Below are positions 27,048 through 36,345 of a DNA stretch of 64,000 bases, piece by piece. Each line of letters opens with the position of its first letter. The stretch's first letter is position 1. The notes beneath the pieces were generated by a model that was given only the letters and a program-made list of their open reading frames with translations, had not been told where the DNA came from and did not search any database. Made by a program: the position numbers and the translations under genes. Source of the DNA: RUG14130 sp045598325 (GTDB taxonomy: Bacteria > Bacillota > Clostridia > Christensenellales > Aristaeellaceae); contig JAZLLT010000105.1 in NCBI GenBank assembly GCA_045598325.1, forward strand, positions 39,520 through 103,519. The letters are read 5' to 3'.

Positions 27048-27865
27048 AGTTCCACTTCCGTTTCTTCCCGCGTGAGCAGGTCCGTCCTGATATCGATGCC
27101 GGATTTTTTGATGAGGTTCACAAGTTTCGTGGGAGCGGGGATGTCGAGTCCCAGATTTTCCATTCTGTCCGCATCCGCGAACACCTCGCGGGGCGTGCCG
27201 GACAGCACGATGGCGCCGTCATCAATGACGATGATGTGCTCCGCCCGGGCGGCTTCCTCCATAAAGTGGGTGATCCACACCACGGTGACGCCCTGCGCGT
27301 TCAGTTCCTTCGCCAGAGTGAAAATATCTTCCCTGCCCGAGGGGTCCAGCATGCTGGTGGATTCATCGAACACGATGATCTCCGGCTTCATGGCGATGAC
27401 GCCCGCGATGGCGACCCGCTGCTTCTGACCGCCGGAGAGCATGTGGGGCGCGGTGAGCGCGTACTCCTCCATGCCCACGGTCTTCAGCGCGCCGCTCACG
27501 CGGTGGCGGATCTCGTGGCTGTCAAGGCCGATGTTTTCGCAGCCGAACGCCACATCTTCTTCCACAATGGTGGCGACGGTCTGGTTGTCGGGATCCTGAA
27601 ACACCATGCCGCAGCGGCGGCGCACTTCGTAGGCGTCGTCCTCGTTTTTGACGGGGATGCCGCAAACAATGAGTTCGCCCGAGGTGGCGGGATAAAGCCC
27701 GTTGAGCATCTTGCCCAGAGTGGACTTGCCGCTTCCGTTCCTTCCGAGCACGGCAAGAAACTCACCCTTTCGCACGGAAAGGCCGATATTTTTAACCGCG
27801 TCCGTCTGCGCGCCTTCATAGCGGTAGCACAGGGACTTCGCCTCGATGACGGTTTCGCTCTGCAT
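27032..27865 (-). CDS. ecfA1: Energy-coupling factor ATPase 1
   Basis: A 277-residue ABC ATPase with Walker A GRNGSGKST, Q-loop MVFQDPDNQ, signature LSGGQKQRV, Walker B IIVFDESTSMLD and switch His in ITHFMEE. The ATG at 27865 follows GGGAGG; an upstream frame to 27907 would overlap the promoter. It is the first gene of the ecfA1-ecfA2-ecfT-truA-ybaK operon, whose genes all overlap or nearly touch. Confidence 0.96.
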   Translation of the reverse strand: MQSETVIEAKSLCYRYEGAQTDAVKNIGLSVRKGEFLAVLGRNGSGKSTLGKMLNGLYPATSGELIVCGIPVKNEDDAYEVRRRCGMVFQDPDNQTVATIVEEDVAFGCENIGLDSHEIRHRVSGALKTVGMEEYALTAPHMLSGGQKQRVAIAGVIAMKPEIIVFDESTSMLDPSGREDIFTLAKELNAQGVTVVWITHFMEEAARAEHIIVIDDGAIVLSGTPREVFADADRMENLGLDIPAPTKLVNLIKKSGIDIRTDLLTREETEVELCRLK

Positions 27866-27895
27866 GCTGTTTCCTCCCATAAAACTCCAGTTTGT

Positions 27896-27924
27896 ATTAT
27901 AACACAATCGTCACCGGAAATAAA
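27896..27924 (-). promoter_or_regulatory. Promoter of the ecf operon
   Basis: TTTATT (27924-27919) and TATAAT (27901-27896) are spaced by 17 bases on the minus strand, about 30 bases before the ecfA1 ATG. Confidence 0.6.
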
Positions 27925-27956
27925 GCGGATACAGCCACATTCGGGTTAAAAGATAA

Positions 27957-27986
27957 TGAAAAACCGCCCCGGAGGGCGGTTTTTAT
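27957..27986 (-). terminator. Terminator after the (alpha/alpha)6 glycosidase
   Basis: ACCGCCC (27963-27969) pairs with GGGCGGT (27974-27980), flanked by A and T runs on both sides, so it can work in either direction. It begins directly after the stop of the gene at 27987. Confidence 0.85.
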
Positions 27987-29207
27987 TCAGACAAGTTTCA
28001 GCCGCTTCACGGCGTAGATGTAGGTCAGCATGGCGCTTGAATACCAGCGGGAACAGTCCGTGGGCGTACCCGAAACGGGATCGATCTCCTGGGTGAAAAG
28101 GTTGTCCGTCTGGGAAGCGTACACATTTACCCATTTCATGAGCATTTCATCGTAATCTTTGCCCCTGCCGTAGAAGTCCATCCAGCGCTGCGCACGCAGG
28201 GCGGTGAGCCCCTGTGAGAAATATCCCCAGCAATTTTTGTCCGCATGTTGGAAGACACTTGCCTGATCGTAGGAGACAGATGGGAAGGGATAGGGCGTGC
28301 CGAATTCGGCGGGATCGGTCATGTGGCGGTCGTAGATTCTGTCGAAGGTCACCCGGTCGACGACGCGCTCGGTGAAGATGTTCGTAATGGAAATGGATTT
28401 GATCGAGCTTCTCGTTCCGTCCGCATCGAGGTCATAGAAGAACTCCGTTTCGGGATCATAGAGCAGTTCCAGGATCTTTTTGCGGGTTTCTTCCGCTTTT
28501 TCCGCCCATTTTTCCGCTTCATCCGCCTTTCCGAGTTCTTTAGCCATGTCGGACAGGGCGAGACGGTCGCCGTAGAATACCGCGTTCATGTCGGGCGCGA
28601 GGATGGGAAGGCGCTGATGGTTCGCGGGAACGGTGCCGGATTTATCCGGGCAGCCGTTGGGAATGCCGTCAAAGCGCATGGAGTTGTCGTGTCCGGTATC
28701 GAAGATACAGAACATTTCGATGAGTCCCGTGCTGCGGGTCATGCGGTGTTCCACAAGCCACTGATCAAATCCGCAGCAGGCCTCATAACATTCCGCAAGG
28801 AAATTTTTGTCCCTGCTGAGTTCGTAGGCTTCATAGCACAGACGGGCAAAGGAAACACATTCCTGGATCTGCGTGAAGCGAACAATATCCTTGCCCCACT
28901 GCGGTTTATCTGCGATGAGGTTCTTGTCCATCACCACATAGGGAAGCCGTCCGTCCTCGCGGCGGTTCCGCACGAACAGCAGCATCTGGTTCATGGCGAC
29001 CTGCGCAGCGTTGGGATCGCGGTCCGAAAACAGTTTCGCGTAGCACACGCCGTCAAAGCAATGCTCCATCCAAACGCCCGGATAGGCGGTGGAAATGAGG
29101 AAGGAGGGACCGGGGATGTCCCCGATCTGACGCAGATGGAAACTCTCGATGCGGTTGACTGCAAGGTCGTATTTTTCCCTGATTTGTTCTCCGGTCGCTT
29201 GATACAT
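27987..29207 (-). CDS. Putative (alpha/alpha)6-barrel glycosidase (MGH1/GH63-like)
   Basis: A 406-residue protein rich in aromatic and acidic residues with the pattern of an (alpha/alpha)6 toroid. PGVWMEHCFDGVCYAKLFS near residue 45 and SVSYDQASVFQHADKNCWGY near residue 315 resemble the substrate cleft of trehalase-, mannosylglycerate hydrolase- and GH63-like enzymes. The exact family is unsure. No signal peptide is seen. GGAGG is seven bases from the ATG at 29207 and one base from an alternative ATG at 29213, so I prefer 29207. It follows the mutarotase-like gene, whose stop lies within its ribosome-site region. Confidence 0.7.
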   Translation of the reverse strand: MYQATGEQIREKYDLAVNRIESFHLRQIGDIPGPSFLISTAYPGVWMEHCFDGVCYAKLFSDRDPNAAQVAMNQMLLFVRNRREDGRLPYVVMDKNLIADKPQWGKDIVRFTQIQECVSFARLCYEAYELSRDKNFLAECYEACCGFDQWLVEHRMTRSTGLIEMFCIFDTGHDNSMRFDGIPNGCPDKSGTVPANHQRLPILAPDMNAVFYGDRLALSDMAKELGKADEAEKWAEKAEETRKKILELLYDPETEFFYDLDADGTRSSIKSISITNIFTERVVDRVTFDRIYDRHMTDPAEFGTPYPFPSVSYDQASVFQHADKNCWGYFSQGLTALRAQRWMDFYGRGKDYDEMLMKWVNVYASQTDNLFTQEIDPVSGTPTDCSRWYSSAMLTYIYAVKRLKLV

Positions 29208-29209
29208 AC

Positions 29210-30052
29210 TCATTCCTCCGTTTCGATTAATACGGCGAAATCAAATACTTTGCCTGCCCCGAGGCTCTGCACATAGGGCTTGTTCTCGAAGCAATAGTCC
29301 GCGTCCTCGCGGTCATCCGCGCCATACCACGGCTCGATGCACACATAGTCCGATGCGGGTTTTGCCCAGATGCCGAGCACGGGCGCGGAGCCGAACTCCA
29401 CGCGGACATTTCTGCCGTTTTGCCTGACCAGCGTCACGCCCGCGGACTTCAAGCCCTCGAAAATCAGCGCGTCCTCATCAAACAGATGCGGCGCCAGCGT
29501 AATGGTATTGCCGTTTTCAAAGACATTCTCCCGCTTTTTCGCGATGAGTTTGCTCCCGCCGAATAGCCACGCGGGCGCGGTCTCGCTTTCGTCAAACACC
29601 AGTCTGTCACCCATGTCCGCGAAGAAGCCGGGATGGGCGCCGATGGAGAAATACATGGGATCCTTCCCCGTGTTCTTTACGGAATAACCCATGGTGAAGC
29701 CTTTTTCCGTAAGCGCGTAGGTGACGCGCAGTTCAAAATTGAAGGGATAGGCCGCGCGGGTGGCTTCGCTGTCCGTGAGCAGGAAAGTCATTTGGGTCTC
29801 TCCCCTGCTTTCCGGGGTAAATTCGCTCTTTTTCGCGAATCCGTGCTTGGGCATCGTATAGGTCTTTCCGCCAACTTTGAGTTGGTCATCCTTGAGTTTC
29901 CCCACCACGGGAAACAGCAGCGGAGACTGTCCGCCCCAGACTTCGTTTTTCTGACGGATATACTCGTATCCGCCTGCCGTGTAACTCCCCAATTCCGCGC
30001 CCATCGTGTCCGCTTTCAGCACGCGGTTTCCGCTTTGAATGGTAAAAATCAT
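29210..30052 (-). CDS. Aldose 1-epimerase (mutarotase) family protein
   Basis: A 280-residue beta-sandwich protein of the GalM/YihR group that interconverts anomers of free sugars. SIGAHPGFFADMGD near residue 140 contains the typical AHP motif, and LVRQNGRNVRVEFGSAPVLGIWA near the C-terminus fits the family. AAGGAG lies seven bases before the ATG. Its start overlaps the stop of the phosphoesterase gene by four bases, and its end overlaps the ribosome-site region of the following glycosidase, so the three genes form one unit. Confidence 0.87.
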   Translation of the reverse strand: MIFTIQSGNRVLKADTMGAELGSYTAGGYEYIRQKNEVWGGQSPLLFPVVGKLKDDQLKVGGKTYTMPKHGFAKKSEFTPESRGETQMTFLLTDSEATRAAYPFNFELRVTYALTEKGFTMGYSVKNTGKDPMYFSIGAHPGFFADMGDRLVFDESETAPAWLFGGSKLIAKKRENVFENGNTITLAPHLFDEDALIFEGLKSAGVTLVRQNGRNVRVEFGSAPVLGIWAKPASDYVCIEPWYGADDREDADYCFENKPYVQSLGAGKVFDFAVLIETEE

Positions 30053-30876
30053 GTTTGGTCTCCTTCCGGGATGAGGTGTACGACCACCAGTTCCTTGGGA
30101 TTATAAAAACGAGGTACCCAGGTGTTCTTGGCAAGCCCGCGACTTACGATCATCCGCGTGCCGCCCTTTGTGTACAATCCGCCCGCGTAGTCCGGAAAAA
30201 AGCCCTCGAAGGGCGCATAGACGCCGTTGATGATGCCGGGCAGCCGCCATTGTCCGCCGTGCTCGTGACCGCTCAGAACGAGGTCAAAGCCGGCGTTGGC
30301 ATATTTGGTGAACATTTCGGGACGGTGCGCGAGAAGCAGATTGAACCCGCTATCGCTCATGAGGGGTTTAATCGCCTTCAGATGCGCGTCCGTATTCCTG
30401 CCGTCCGCCGGGTCGTTGATGCCGAGGAGGGTGACCGTCTGTCCGTTCACCGTGAAATCCGCGGCTCCGTCCGACAGGATGGTGACGCCGCAGGCTTCGA
30501 TGAGCGCCAGTTTTTCGGTCTTGAAAGTCTTGGAGTAATGCTCGTGATTGCCCGTGACGAAGTACATGGGATAGCGCCCCGAAAGGCCAGCGAGCAGCGC
30601 CATCGTGTTCGCGCTGTCCGTCTCCTCGTCGAAGATGTCCCCTACCAGCAAAATCGCATCGGGCTCCGCCGCGTCGATTTTACGGAGCAGCCGCTTCTGG
30701 TCCTTTCCGTAGCGGCTGTCATGCAGGTCCGTGATGACCGCGAAGGTCACTTCCCGGTCGATTTTCGGGCTTTTGATGTTGTAGGTGCGGGTGATGAGCA
30801 CGCTCACGAGCCCCGCCGCGATGTAGAGCACCGCGGCGAGCAGGATGAGTCTTCCTATGGTTCTGTGTTTCTTCAT
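30049..30876 (-). CDS. Membrane-anchored calcineurin-like metallophosphoesterase (YkuE/YaeI type)
   Basis: A 275-residue phosphoesterase with an N-terminal membrane helix (about residues 8-29). The metal-binding motifs are complete: ITDLHDSRYG, GDIFD, GNHEH, LLAHRPE and SGHEHGGQW. Relatives hydrolyse phosphodiesters of lipids or unknown substrates outside the membrane. No good ribosome site is visible before the ATG, which lies only 10 bases after a stable hairpin that also follows gyrA. Confidence 0.87.
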   Translation of the reverse strand: MKKHRTIGRLILLAAVLYIAAGLVSVLITRTYNIKSPKIDREVTFAVITDLHDSRYGKDQKRLLRKIDAAEPDAILLVGDIFDEETDSANTMALLAGLSGRYPMYFVTGNHEHYSKTFKTEKLALIEACGVTILSDGAADFTVNGQTVTLLGINDPADGRNTDAHLKAIKPLMSDSGFNLLLAHRPEMFTKYANAGFDLVLSGHEHGGQWRLPGIINGVYAPFEGFFPDYAGGLYTKGGTRMIVSRGLAKNTWVPRFYNPKELVVVHLIPEGDQT

Positions 30877-30886
30877 TCGTATACGG

Positions 30887-30916
30887 AGAGCCGTTCCTTA
30901 TCGCGGGAACGGCTCT
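30887..30916. terminator. Hairpin between gyrA and the phosphoesterase gene
   Basis: A perfect 11-base stem AGAGCCGTTCC (30887-30897) with its complement (30906-30916) encloses eight bases. There is no T tract on either strand, so it may slow transcription, stabilise the gyrA mRNA end, or affect translation of the next gene rather than act as a full terminator. Confidence 0.5.
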
Positions 30917-30927
30917 GATTCGTGTCG

Positions 30928-33489
30928 TTAGTTTTCCTCGTTGTCCGCTTCGCCCTCTTCGGCGCGGTCAAGGAGGCGCTCAAGGGAAGTGTCTTCGCTT
31001 TCGACAGCCTTCATTACTTCATCGTTTTCCGTATCTTCGCTCTCCTCATCGGCGCTCACTTCTTCCCTGGCGGAAGGAGCAACACTCACGATGCGGCTGT
31101 CGCCCACCTTCATCAGGCGCACGCCCTGCGTGGAGCGTCCCTGCACGGAGATGGAGGAAACGGGGATGCGGATGATGGTGCCGTCCACGGTGATGAGCAT
31201 GAGGTCCTCGTCCTCGGAAACCAGCAGCTGCGCTGCCAGTTTACCGGTCTTTTCGGTGAGGTTCATAGCCTTGATTCCCTTGCCGGCGCGGCTCTGCAGA
31301 CGGTATTCGTCCAGATTCGTGCGCTTGCCGTAGCCGTTTTCGGTGATGGCGAGCACCTGCTTGGATTCGTCCACCACGCTGATGTCCACGACTTCGTCGT
31401 TTTCGCCCAGGTCCATGGCTTTGACGCCCATGGCGCTTCTGCCGATGGCGCGCATCTCGCTTTCATGGAAGCGGATGGAGTAGCCGTCGCGGGAACCGAG
31501 GATCAGTTCGCTGTCGCCCCTGGTGAGGCGGACGGCGATCAGGGAATCGTCTTCGCGGAGCGTGACGGCGATGAGGCCGCTGGCGCGCATGTTGGCAAAG
31601 GCGCTGTACTCGATTCGCTTGATGATGCCCTTGCGGGTCGCCATGATGAGGTAGTACTCATCCTGGTTCTCTTCGGGAACAGGCAGCACCGCAGTGACCT
31701 TCTCACCGGGATCGAGGTTGATGAGGTTGATGATGGCGGTGCCGCGGGCAGTGCGGGCGGCCTCCGGGATCTCGTAGCAATACTTCTTGTAGGCGCGTCC
31801 GCGGTCCGTGAAGAACATGATGGAATCGTGGGTGCTGGCAATGTAGAGCTGCTCCACGAAGTCTTCCTCGCGGGCGGTGGCGGCGATGATGCCCTTGCCG
31901 CCGCGTCTCTGTGCGCGGTAGGTGGAGGTGGACAGGCGCTTCACATAACCGTTGTGGGTGATGGTGACCACCATGTCTTCCTCGTCGATGAGGTCGAGCA
32001 TGTCGATTTCGCCGTCCAGAGAGGAAATCTCCGTCCTGCGCTCGTCGCCGTACTTCGCCTTGATGGCGGAAATTTCTTCTTTGATGATGGCAAGCACCAT
32101 GGATTCGTTGGCGAGGACATCCTTGAAATACGCGATCTGCTTCAGAAGATCGGCATACTCCTGTTCAATCTTGTCCCGTTCGAGACCGGTGAGGCGCTGC
32201 AGTCTCATATCGAGGATCGCCTGTGCCTGCTTTTCGGTAAGGCCGAAATTATCCATGAGTCCCTGACGGGCGATGGGCGGGGTCGCGCTGCTCCTGATGA
32301 GGTTGATGACCTCGTCGATATGGTCCAGAGCGATGAGCAGGCCCTTCAAAATGTGGGCGCGCTCTTCTGCTTTGTTGAGGTCGTACTGCGTCCTGCGGCG
32401 AATGACATCTTCCTGATGGTCGAGGTAGTGGCGGATGATGCTCTTGAGGGAGAGGATCTTGGGTTCGCCGTTGACCAGAGCCAACATGATGGCGCCGAAG
32501 GTGTCCTGCATCTGGGTGTGCTTGTAGAGATAATTGAGCACCACATTGGCGTTCACATCGCGCTTTAAGTCGATGGCGATGCGCATGCCGTTTCGGTCGG
32601 ACTCATCGCGGATATCGCTGATGCCTTCGACCTTCTTGTCGCGCACCAGTTCCGCGATCTTGGTCACGAGGTTCGCCTTGTTTACCATGTAGGGGATCTC
32701 GGTCACGACGATGCGCTGGCGGTTTCCGCCGATATCTTCCATCTCGGTCTTGGCACGCACGACGATGCGGCCGCGGCCTTCATGATACATGTCGTAGATG
32801 CCGCGTCTGCCCAGCACGACGCCGCCGGTGGGGAAATCGGGGCCCTGCACGAACTGCATGAGGTCGTCTACATCGCAGTCCGGATGGTCGATCATATGGA
32901 TGCAGGCGTTGATGACTTCGGTGAGGTTGTGGGGCGGGATGTTGGTCGCCATGCCGACGGCGATGCCGGCGGAACCGTTTACCAGCAGATTCGGGAAACG
33001 GGAAGGCATGACCGAAGGCTGCATCAGGGTCTCATCGAAGTTGGGATAGAAATCGACGGTGTCCTTGTCGAGGTCGCGGACCATTTCCATAGCCAGTTTG
33101 TCGAGGCGGACCTCGGTGTAACGCATAGCCGCCGCGCCGTCTCCGTCCACGGAGCCGAAGTTGCCCTGACCGTCCACCAGCGTATAGCGGGTGGAGAAGT
33201 CCTGCGCCAGGCGGACCGTCGCATCGTACACGGCGCTGTCGCCGTGGGGATGATATTTACCGAGTACATCGCCCACGATACGGGCGGATTTGCGGTAGGG
33301 TTTGTCGGGGGTATTGCCCAGTTCCATCATGGAGTACAGGATGCGGCGGTGGACGGGCTTGAGTCCGTCGCGCACATCGGGCAGGGCGCGGGATACGATG
33401 ACCGCCATGGCGTAGGAGATGAACGATTTTTTGAATTCATCCTCCACATCCAGCGGCGTCAGATTTCCGATATTGAACTGGTCGTTCAT
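30928..33489 (-). CDS. gyrA: DNA gyrase subunit A
   Basis: An 853-residue type II topoisomerase subunit that introduces negative supercoils together with GyrB. The catalytic Tyr is Tyr124 in AAAMRYTEVRL. The quinolone region reads HPHGDSAVYD with Ser85 and Asp89, equivalent to E. coli Ser83 and Asp87, so no classic resistance change is present. The GyrA box QRRGGKG is intact, which separates it from ParC. The C-terminal tail is strongly acidic. It begins 15 bases after gyrB and shares its transcript. Confidence 0.98.
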   Translation of the reverse strand: MNDQFNIGNLTPLDVEDEFKKSFISYAMAVIVSRALPDVRDGLKPVHRRILYSMMELGNTPDKPYRKSARIVGDVLGKYHPHGDSAVYDATVRLAQDFSTRYTLVDGQGNFGSVDGDGAAAMRYTEVRLDKLAMEMVRDLDKDTVDFYPNFDETLMQPSVMPSRFPNLLVNGSAGIAVGMATNIPPHNLTEVINACIHMIDHPDCDVDDLMQFVQGPDFPTGGVVLGRRGIYDMYHEGRGRIVVRAKTEMEDIGGNRQRIVVTEIPYMVNKANLVTKIAELVRDKKVEGISDIRDESDRNGMRIAIDLKRDVNANVVLNYLYKHTQMQDTFGAIMLALVNGEPKILSLKSIIRHYLDHQEDVIRRRTQYDLNKAEERAHILKGLLIALDHIDEVINLIRSSATPPIARQGLMDNFGLTEKQAQAILDMRLQRLTGLERDKIEQEYADLLKQIAYFKDVLANESMVLAIIKEEISAIKAKYGDERRTEISSLDGEIDMLDLIDEEDMVVTITHNGYVKRLSTSTYRAQRRGGKGIIAATAREEDFVEQLYIASTHDSIMFFTDRGRAYKKYCYEIPEAARTARGTAIINLINLDPGEKVTAVLPVPEENQDEYYLIMATRKGIIKRIEYSAFANMRASGLIAVTLREDDSLIAVRLTRGDSELILGSRDGYSIRFHESEMRAIGRSAMGVKAMDLGENDEVVDISVVDESKQVLAITENGYGKRTNLDEYRLQSRAGKGIKAMNLTEKTGKLAAQLLVSEDEDLMLITVDGTIIRIPVSSISVQGRSTQGVRLMKVGDSRIVSVAPSAREEVSADEESEDTENDEVMKAVESEDTSLERLLDRAEEGEADNEEN

Positions 33490-33504
33490 TGAGTAAGTCC
33501 TCCG

Positions 33505-35439
33505 TTACACATCAAGGTCTGCGACAAGGCGGGCGTTCTTCTCGATGAAGTCGCGTCTGGGCTCCACCTGATCGCCCATGAGCAGAGCCACCAACTGGTC
33601 CGCGGCGATGGCGTCCTTCAGGGTGACACGGTACATGCTTCTGACGGACGGATCCATGGTGGTCGCCCACAGCTGCTCCGCGCTCATTTCGCCGAGGCCT
33701 TTGTATCTCTGTACATCGGGCTTGCTGTCGCGTCCGATCTCATCGAGATAGGCCTGCAGCTGCTCGTCGCTGTACACATACTTTTCCGTCTTGCCCTTGG
33801 TGATCTTATAAAGCGGGGGCTGGGCGATGTACACATAGCCGTTTTCGATGAGGCCCGGGAAGTGACGGAAGAAGAAGGTGAGCAGCAGGATGCGGATATG
33901 GCTGCCGTCGACATCGGCATCGGTCATGCAGACGATGCGGTGATAGCGCAGTTTCTCCACATCGAAATCCTTGTCGAATCCGCCGCCGAACGCGGTGATC
34001 ATCGCCTTGATTTCCTCGTTCTGGAGGATGTGGTCCATACGGGTCTTTTCCACATTCAGGATCTTGCCGCGCAGGGGCAAAATCGCCTGGAAATGCCTGT
34101 CGCGTCCGGACTTGGCGGAGCCGCCTGCGGAGTCGCCCTCCACCAGGAAGATCTCGCACTTGGCGGGGTCGCGCTCGGAGCAGTCAGCGAGTTTTCCGGG
34201 CAGGGTGGCGCTGTCCAGCGCGGTCTTCCTGCGGGCGCTCTCGCGGGCCTTGCGGGCCGCTTCGCGGGCGCGGGCGGCGCTCAGGCACTTGTCCAGCACC
34301 GTGCGGGCGATCATGGGATTTTCTTCGAAGACCTGGGAAAGTTTGTCGGAGACCATGGAGTCCACCATGGGACGGATCTCGCTGTTGCCCAGTTTTGCCT
34401 TGGTCTGACCCTCGAACTGGGGCTCGACCAGTTTCACACTCACTACCGCCGCCAGACCTTCGCGGACATCCTCGCCGTCCAGATTGGCATCGGCTTCCTT
34501 GATGATCTTGTTCTTGCGGCCGTAGTTGTTGATGACGCGGGTGAGGGCGGTGCGGAAGCCCACAAGGTGGGTGCCGCCTTCGGGAGTGTGGATGTTGTTG
34601 GCGAAGGACAGCACATTTTCGGTGTAGCCGTCATTCCACTGCAGGGACACTTCCACGGAAGAACCGTCCTTGACGCCCTCGATGTAGATGGGCTCGTCGA
34701 ACAAAACGGTCTTGTTGGTGTTCAGGAATTCCACGAAGGACTTGATGCCGCCTTCGTAGTAGTATTCCTCAAAGCGGCCGTCCTCGGTGCGCTCGTCCTT
34801 CAGGGTGATGCGGATGCCCTTGTTGAGGAACGCCATTTCGCGGAAACGGACATGGAGGGTGTCAAAATCGAAGGTGCCGGTTTCGAAAATGCCGGGCTCG
34901 GGCTCTTCGCCCGTCTTGGCATCGGGCCAGAAGCGGACCATGGTGCCGGTGCGGTCGGTTTCGCCGATCACCTTCAGGTCATACAGGATCTTGCCGCGCT
35001 CGTATTCCTGCTGGTAGATCCTGCCGCCCTGATGGACATTGACCATGAGGTGCCTGGACAGAGCGTTCACTACGGACGCGCCCACGCCGTGCAGACCGCC
35101 GGATACCTTGTATCCCCCGCCGCCGAACTTGCCGCCGGCATGGAGCATGGTGAGGCAGACTTCGACCGCGGGACGGCCGACCTTGGGATGGATGCCCACG
35201 GGAAAACCGCGTCCGTCATCGGTGACGGAAACGGAGCCGTCCGCGTGGAGGACGACATTGATATTTTTGCAGAAGCCCGCCAGAGACTCGTCCACGGCGT
35301 TGTCCACAATCTCATACACGAGATGATGCAGACCTCTTTCATCGGTGGAGCCGATGTACATGCCGGGGCGGCGGCGGACCGCTTCCAGACCTTCCAGAAT
35401 CTGGATATTACTCTCGTCGTAATGCGTATCCTGAGCCAT
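33505..35439 (-). CDS. gyrB: DNA gyrase subunit B
   Basis: A 644-residue ATPase subunit of gyrase. The GHKL ATP site is visible in VYEIVDNAVDES, DDGRGFPVG and GGLHGVGASVVNALS; the Toprim motifs are EGDSAGGSAKSGRDR and MTDADVDGSHI. Length is normal for Bacillota. AGAGG lies seven bases before the ATG. It is first in the gyrB-gyrA pair and is transcribed away from the rsuA operon. Confidence 0.98.
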   Translation of the reverse strand: MAQDTHYDESNIQILEGLEAVRRRPGMYIGSTDERGLHHLVYEIVDNAVDESLAGFCKNINVVLHADGSVSVTDDGRGFPVGIHPKVGRPAVEVCLTMLHAGGKFGGGGYKVSGGLHGVGASVVNALSRHLMVNVHQGGRIYQQEYERGKILYDLKVIGETDRTGTMVRFWPDAKTGEEPEPGIFETGTFDFDTLHVRFREMAFLNKGIRITLKDERTEDGRFEEYYYEGGIKSFVEFLNTNKTVLFDEPIYIEGVKDGSSVEVSLQWNDGYTENVLSFANNIHTPEGGTHLVGFRTALTRVINNYGRKNKIIKEADANLDGEDVREGLAAVVSVKLVEPQFEGQTKAKLGNSEIRPMVDSMVSDKLSQVFEENPMIARTVLDKCLSAARAREAARKARESARRKTALDSATLPGKLADCSERDPAKCEIFLVEGDSAGGSAKSGRDRHFQAILPLRGKILNVEKTRMDHILQNEEIKAMITAFGGGFDKDFDVEKLRYHRIVCMTDADVDGSHIRILLLTFFFRHFPGLIENGYVYIAQPPLYKITKGKTEKYVYSDEQLQAYLDEIGRDSKPDVQRYKGLGEMSAEQLWATTMDPSVRSMYRVTLKDAIAADQLVALLMGDQVEPRRDFIEKNARLVADLDV

Positions 35440-35489
35440 TTGAAAACCTCTTTGCTGATAGAATTTCTACTATATAAAGTACCTCATAT

Positions 35490-35495
35490 ATTATA
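35490..35495 (-). promoter_or_regulatory. Extended -10 promoter of gyrB
   Basis: TGG followed by TATAAT on the minus strand forms an extended -10 box about 50 bases before gyrB. No good -35 hexamer is seen at 17 bases. Confidence 0.5.
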
Positions 35496-35561
35496 CCACA
35501 AAAAGTCCTTGCGAATATTGCTTTCTTGTTATTTATTTGAAAGAAAAAAAAGATATTTTCC

Positions 35562-35590
35562 TTGATTTGCGCGGGCGGTTTTGCTATAAT
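35562..35590 (+). promoter_or_regulatory. Promoter of the rsuA operon
   Basis: TTGATT (35562-35567) and TATAAT (35585-35590) are separated by 17 bases, with TGC before the -10 box, 26 bases upstream of rsuA. Confidence 0.85.
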
Positions 35591-35616
35591 GAATTCATGT
35601 ATCGTGGAGGCATGAA

Positions 35617-36345
35617 ATGAGACTGGATAAAGCCCTGACCTACGCCATGGTGACGCGGAGCGAAGCCAAGAAACTGCTCAAAAGCGGCACCGTCACCGTG
35701 AACGGAAAAAGCGAAAAAGACGGCGGAAAAGCCGTATCGAAGGATGACGACATCCGCATCGGCGGACAGAAGATCGTCATCCGCCTGCATACCCACATCA
35801 TGATGAACAAGCCCGCGGGCGTACTGACCGCGACCGAGGACAAACACGGGGAAACCACCGTGCTGGACCTCGTCGGTGACGAAGTGCGCAAAGCGGACCT
35901 CGGCCCCATCGGACGGCTCGACAAGGATGTGACGGGGCTGGTGATTCTGACCGATGACGGGCAGCTCGCCCACCGCCTCATCTCCCCCAAATGGGACTGC
36001 GAAAAGGTGTACGAGGCAAAGGCGGAGGGACAACTCGGCGAAGCCGCCTGCGCGATGTTCGAAAGCGGCATGGACCTGGGCGACTTCACGGCGCTTCCCG
36101 CGAAACTGGAGATCACCGAAGCGGGAGAAGCCTTTTCCCTCTGCCGCGTCCGCATCCATGAAGGCAAGTTCCATCAGGTGAAGCGGATGCTGGAAAAGAC
36201 GGGGCATCCCTGTATGGAGCTGAAACGCGTCTCCATCGCGGGCGTGCGGCTCGATGAGAGCCTCAATCCCGGCGCATACCGATATCTGACGGACGAAGAG
36301 GAAGCGCTGCTGTACGGGGCGGCGGAAATGGATGTGGAACAATGA
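35617..36345 (+). CDS. rsuA: Small-subunit-type rRNA pseudouridine synthase
   Basis: A 242-residue RsuA/RluE-family enzyme. An N-terminal S4 RNA-binding domain (residues 1-55) is followed by the catalytic domain with GRLDKDVTGLVILTDDG near residue 105, containing the catalytic Asp. RsuA modifies U516 of 16S rRNA in E. coli; the exact target here is inferred. GGAGG lies six bases before the ATG. Its stop overlaps the next start (ATGA). Confidence 0.93.
   Translation: MRLDKALTYAMVTRSEAKKLLKSGTVTVNGKSEKDGGKAVSKDDDIRIGGQKIVIRLHTHIMMNKPAGVLTATEDKHGETTVLDLVGDEVRKADLGPIGRLDKDVTGLVILTDDGQLAHRLISPKWDCEKVYEAKAEGQLGEAACAMFESGMDLGDFTALPAKLEITEAGEAFSLCRVRIHEGKFHQVKRMLEKTGHPCMELKRVSIAGVRLDESLNPGAYRYLTDEEEALLYGAAEMDVEQ

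Noticed and set aside
33235..33270. Quinolone-resistance change in gyrA
   Set aside because: Ser85 and Asp89 match the susceptible E. coli residues Ser83 and Asp87.
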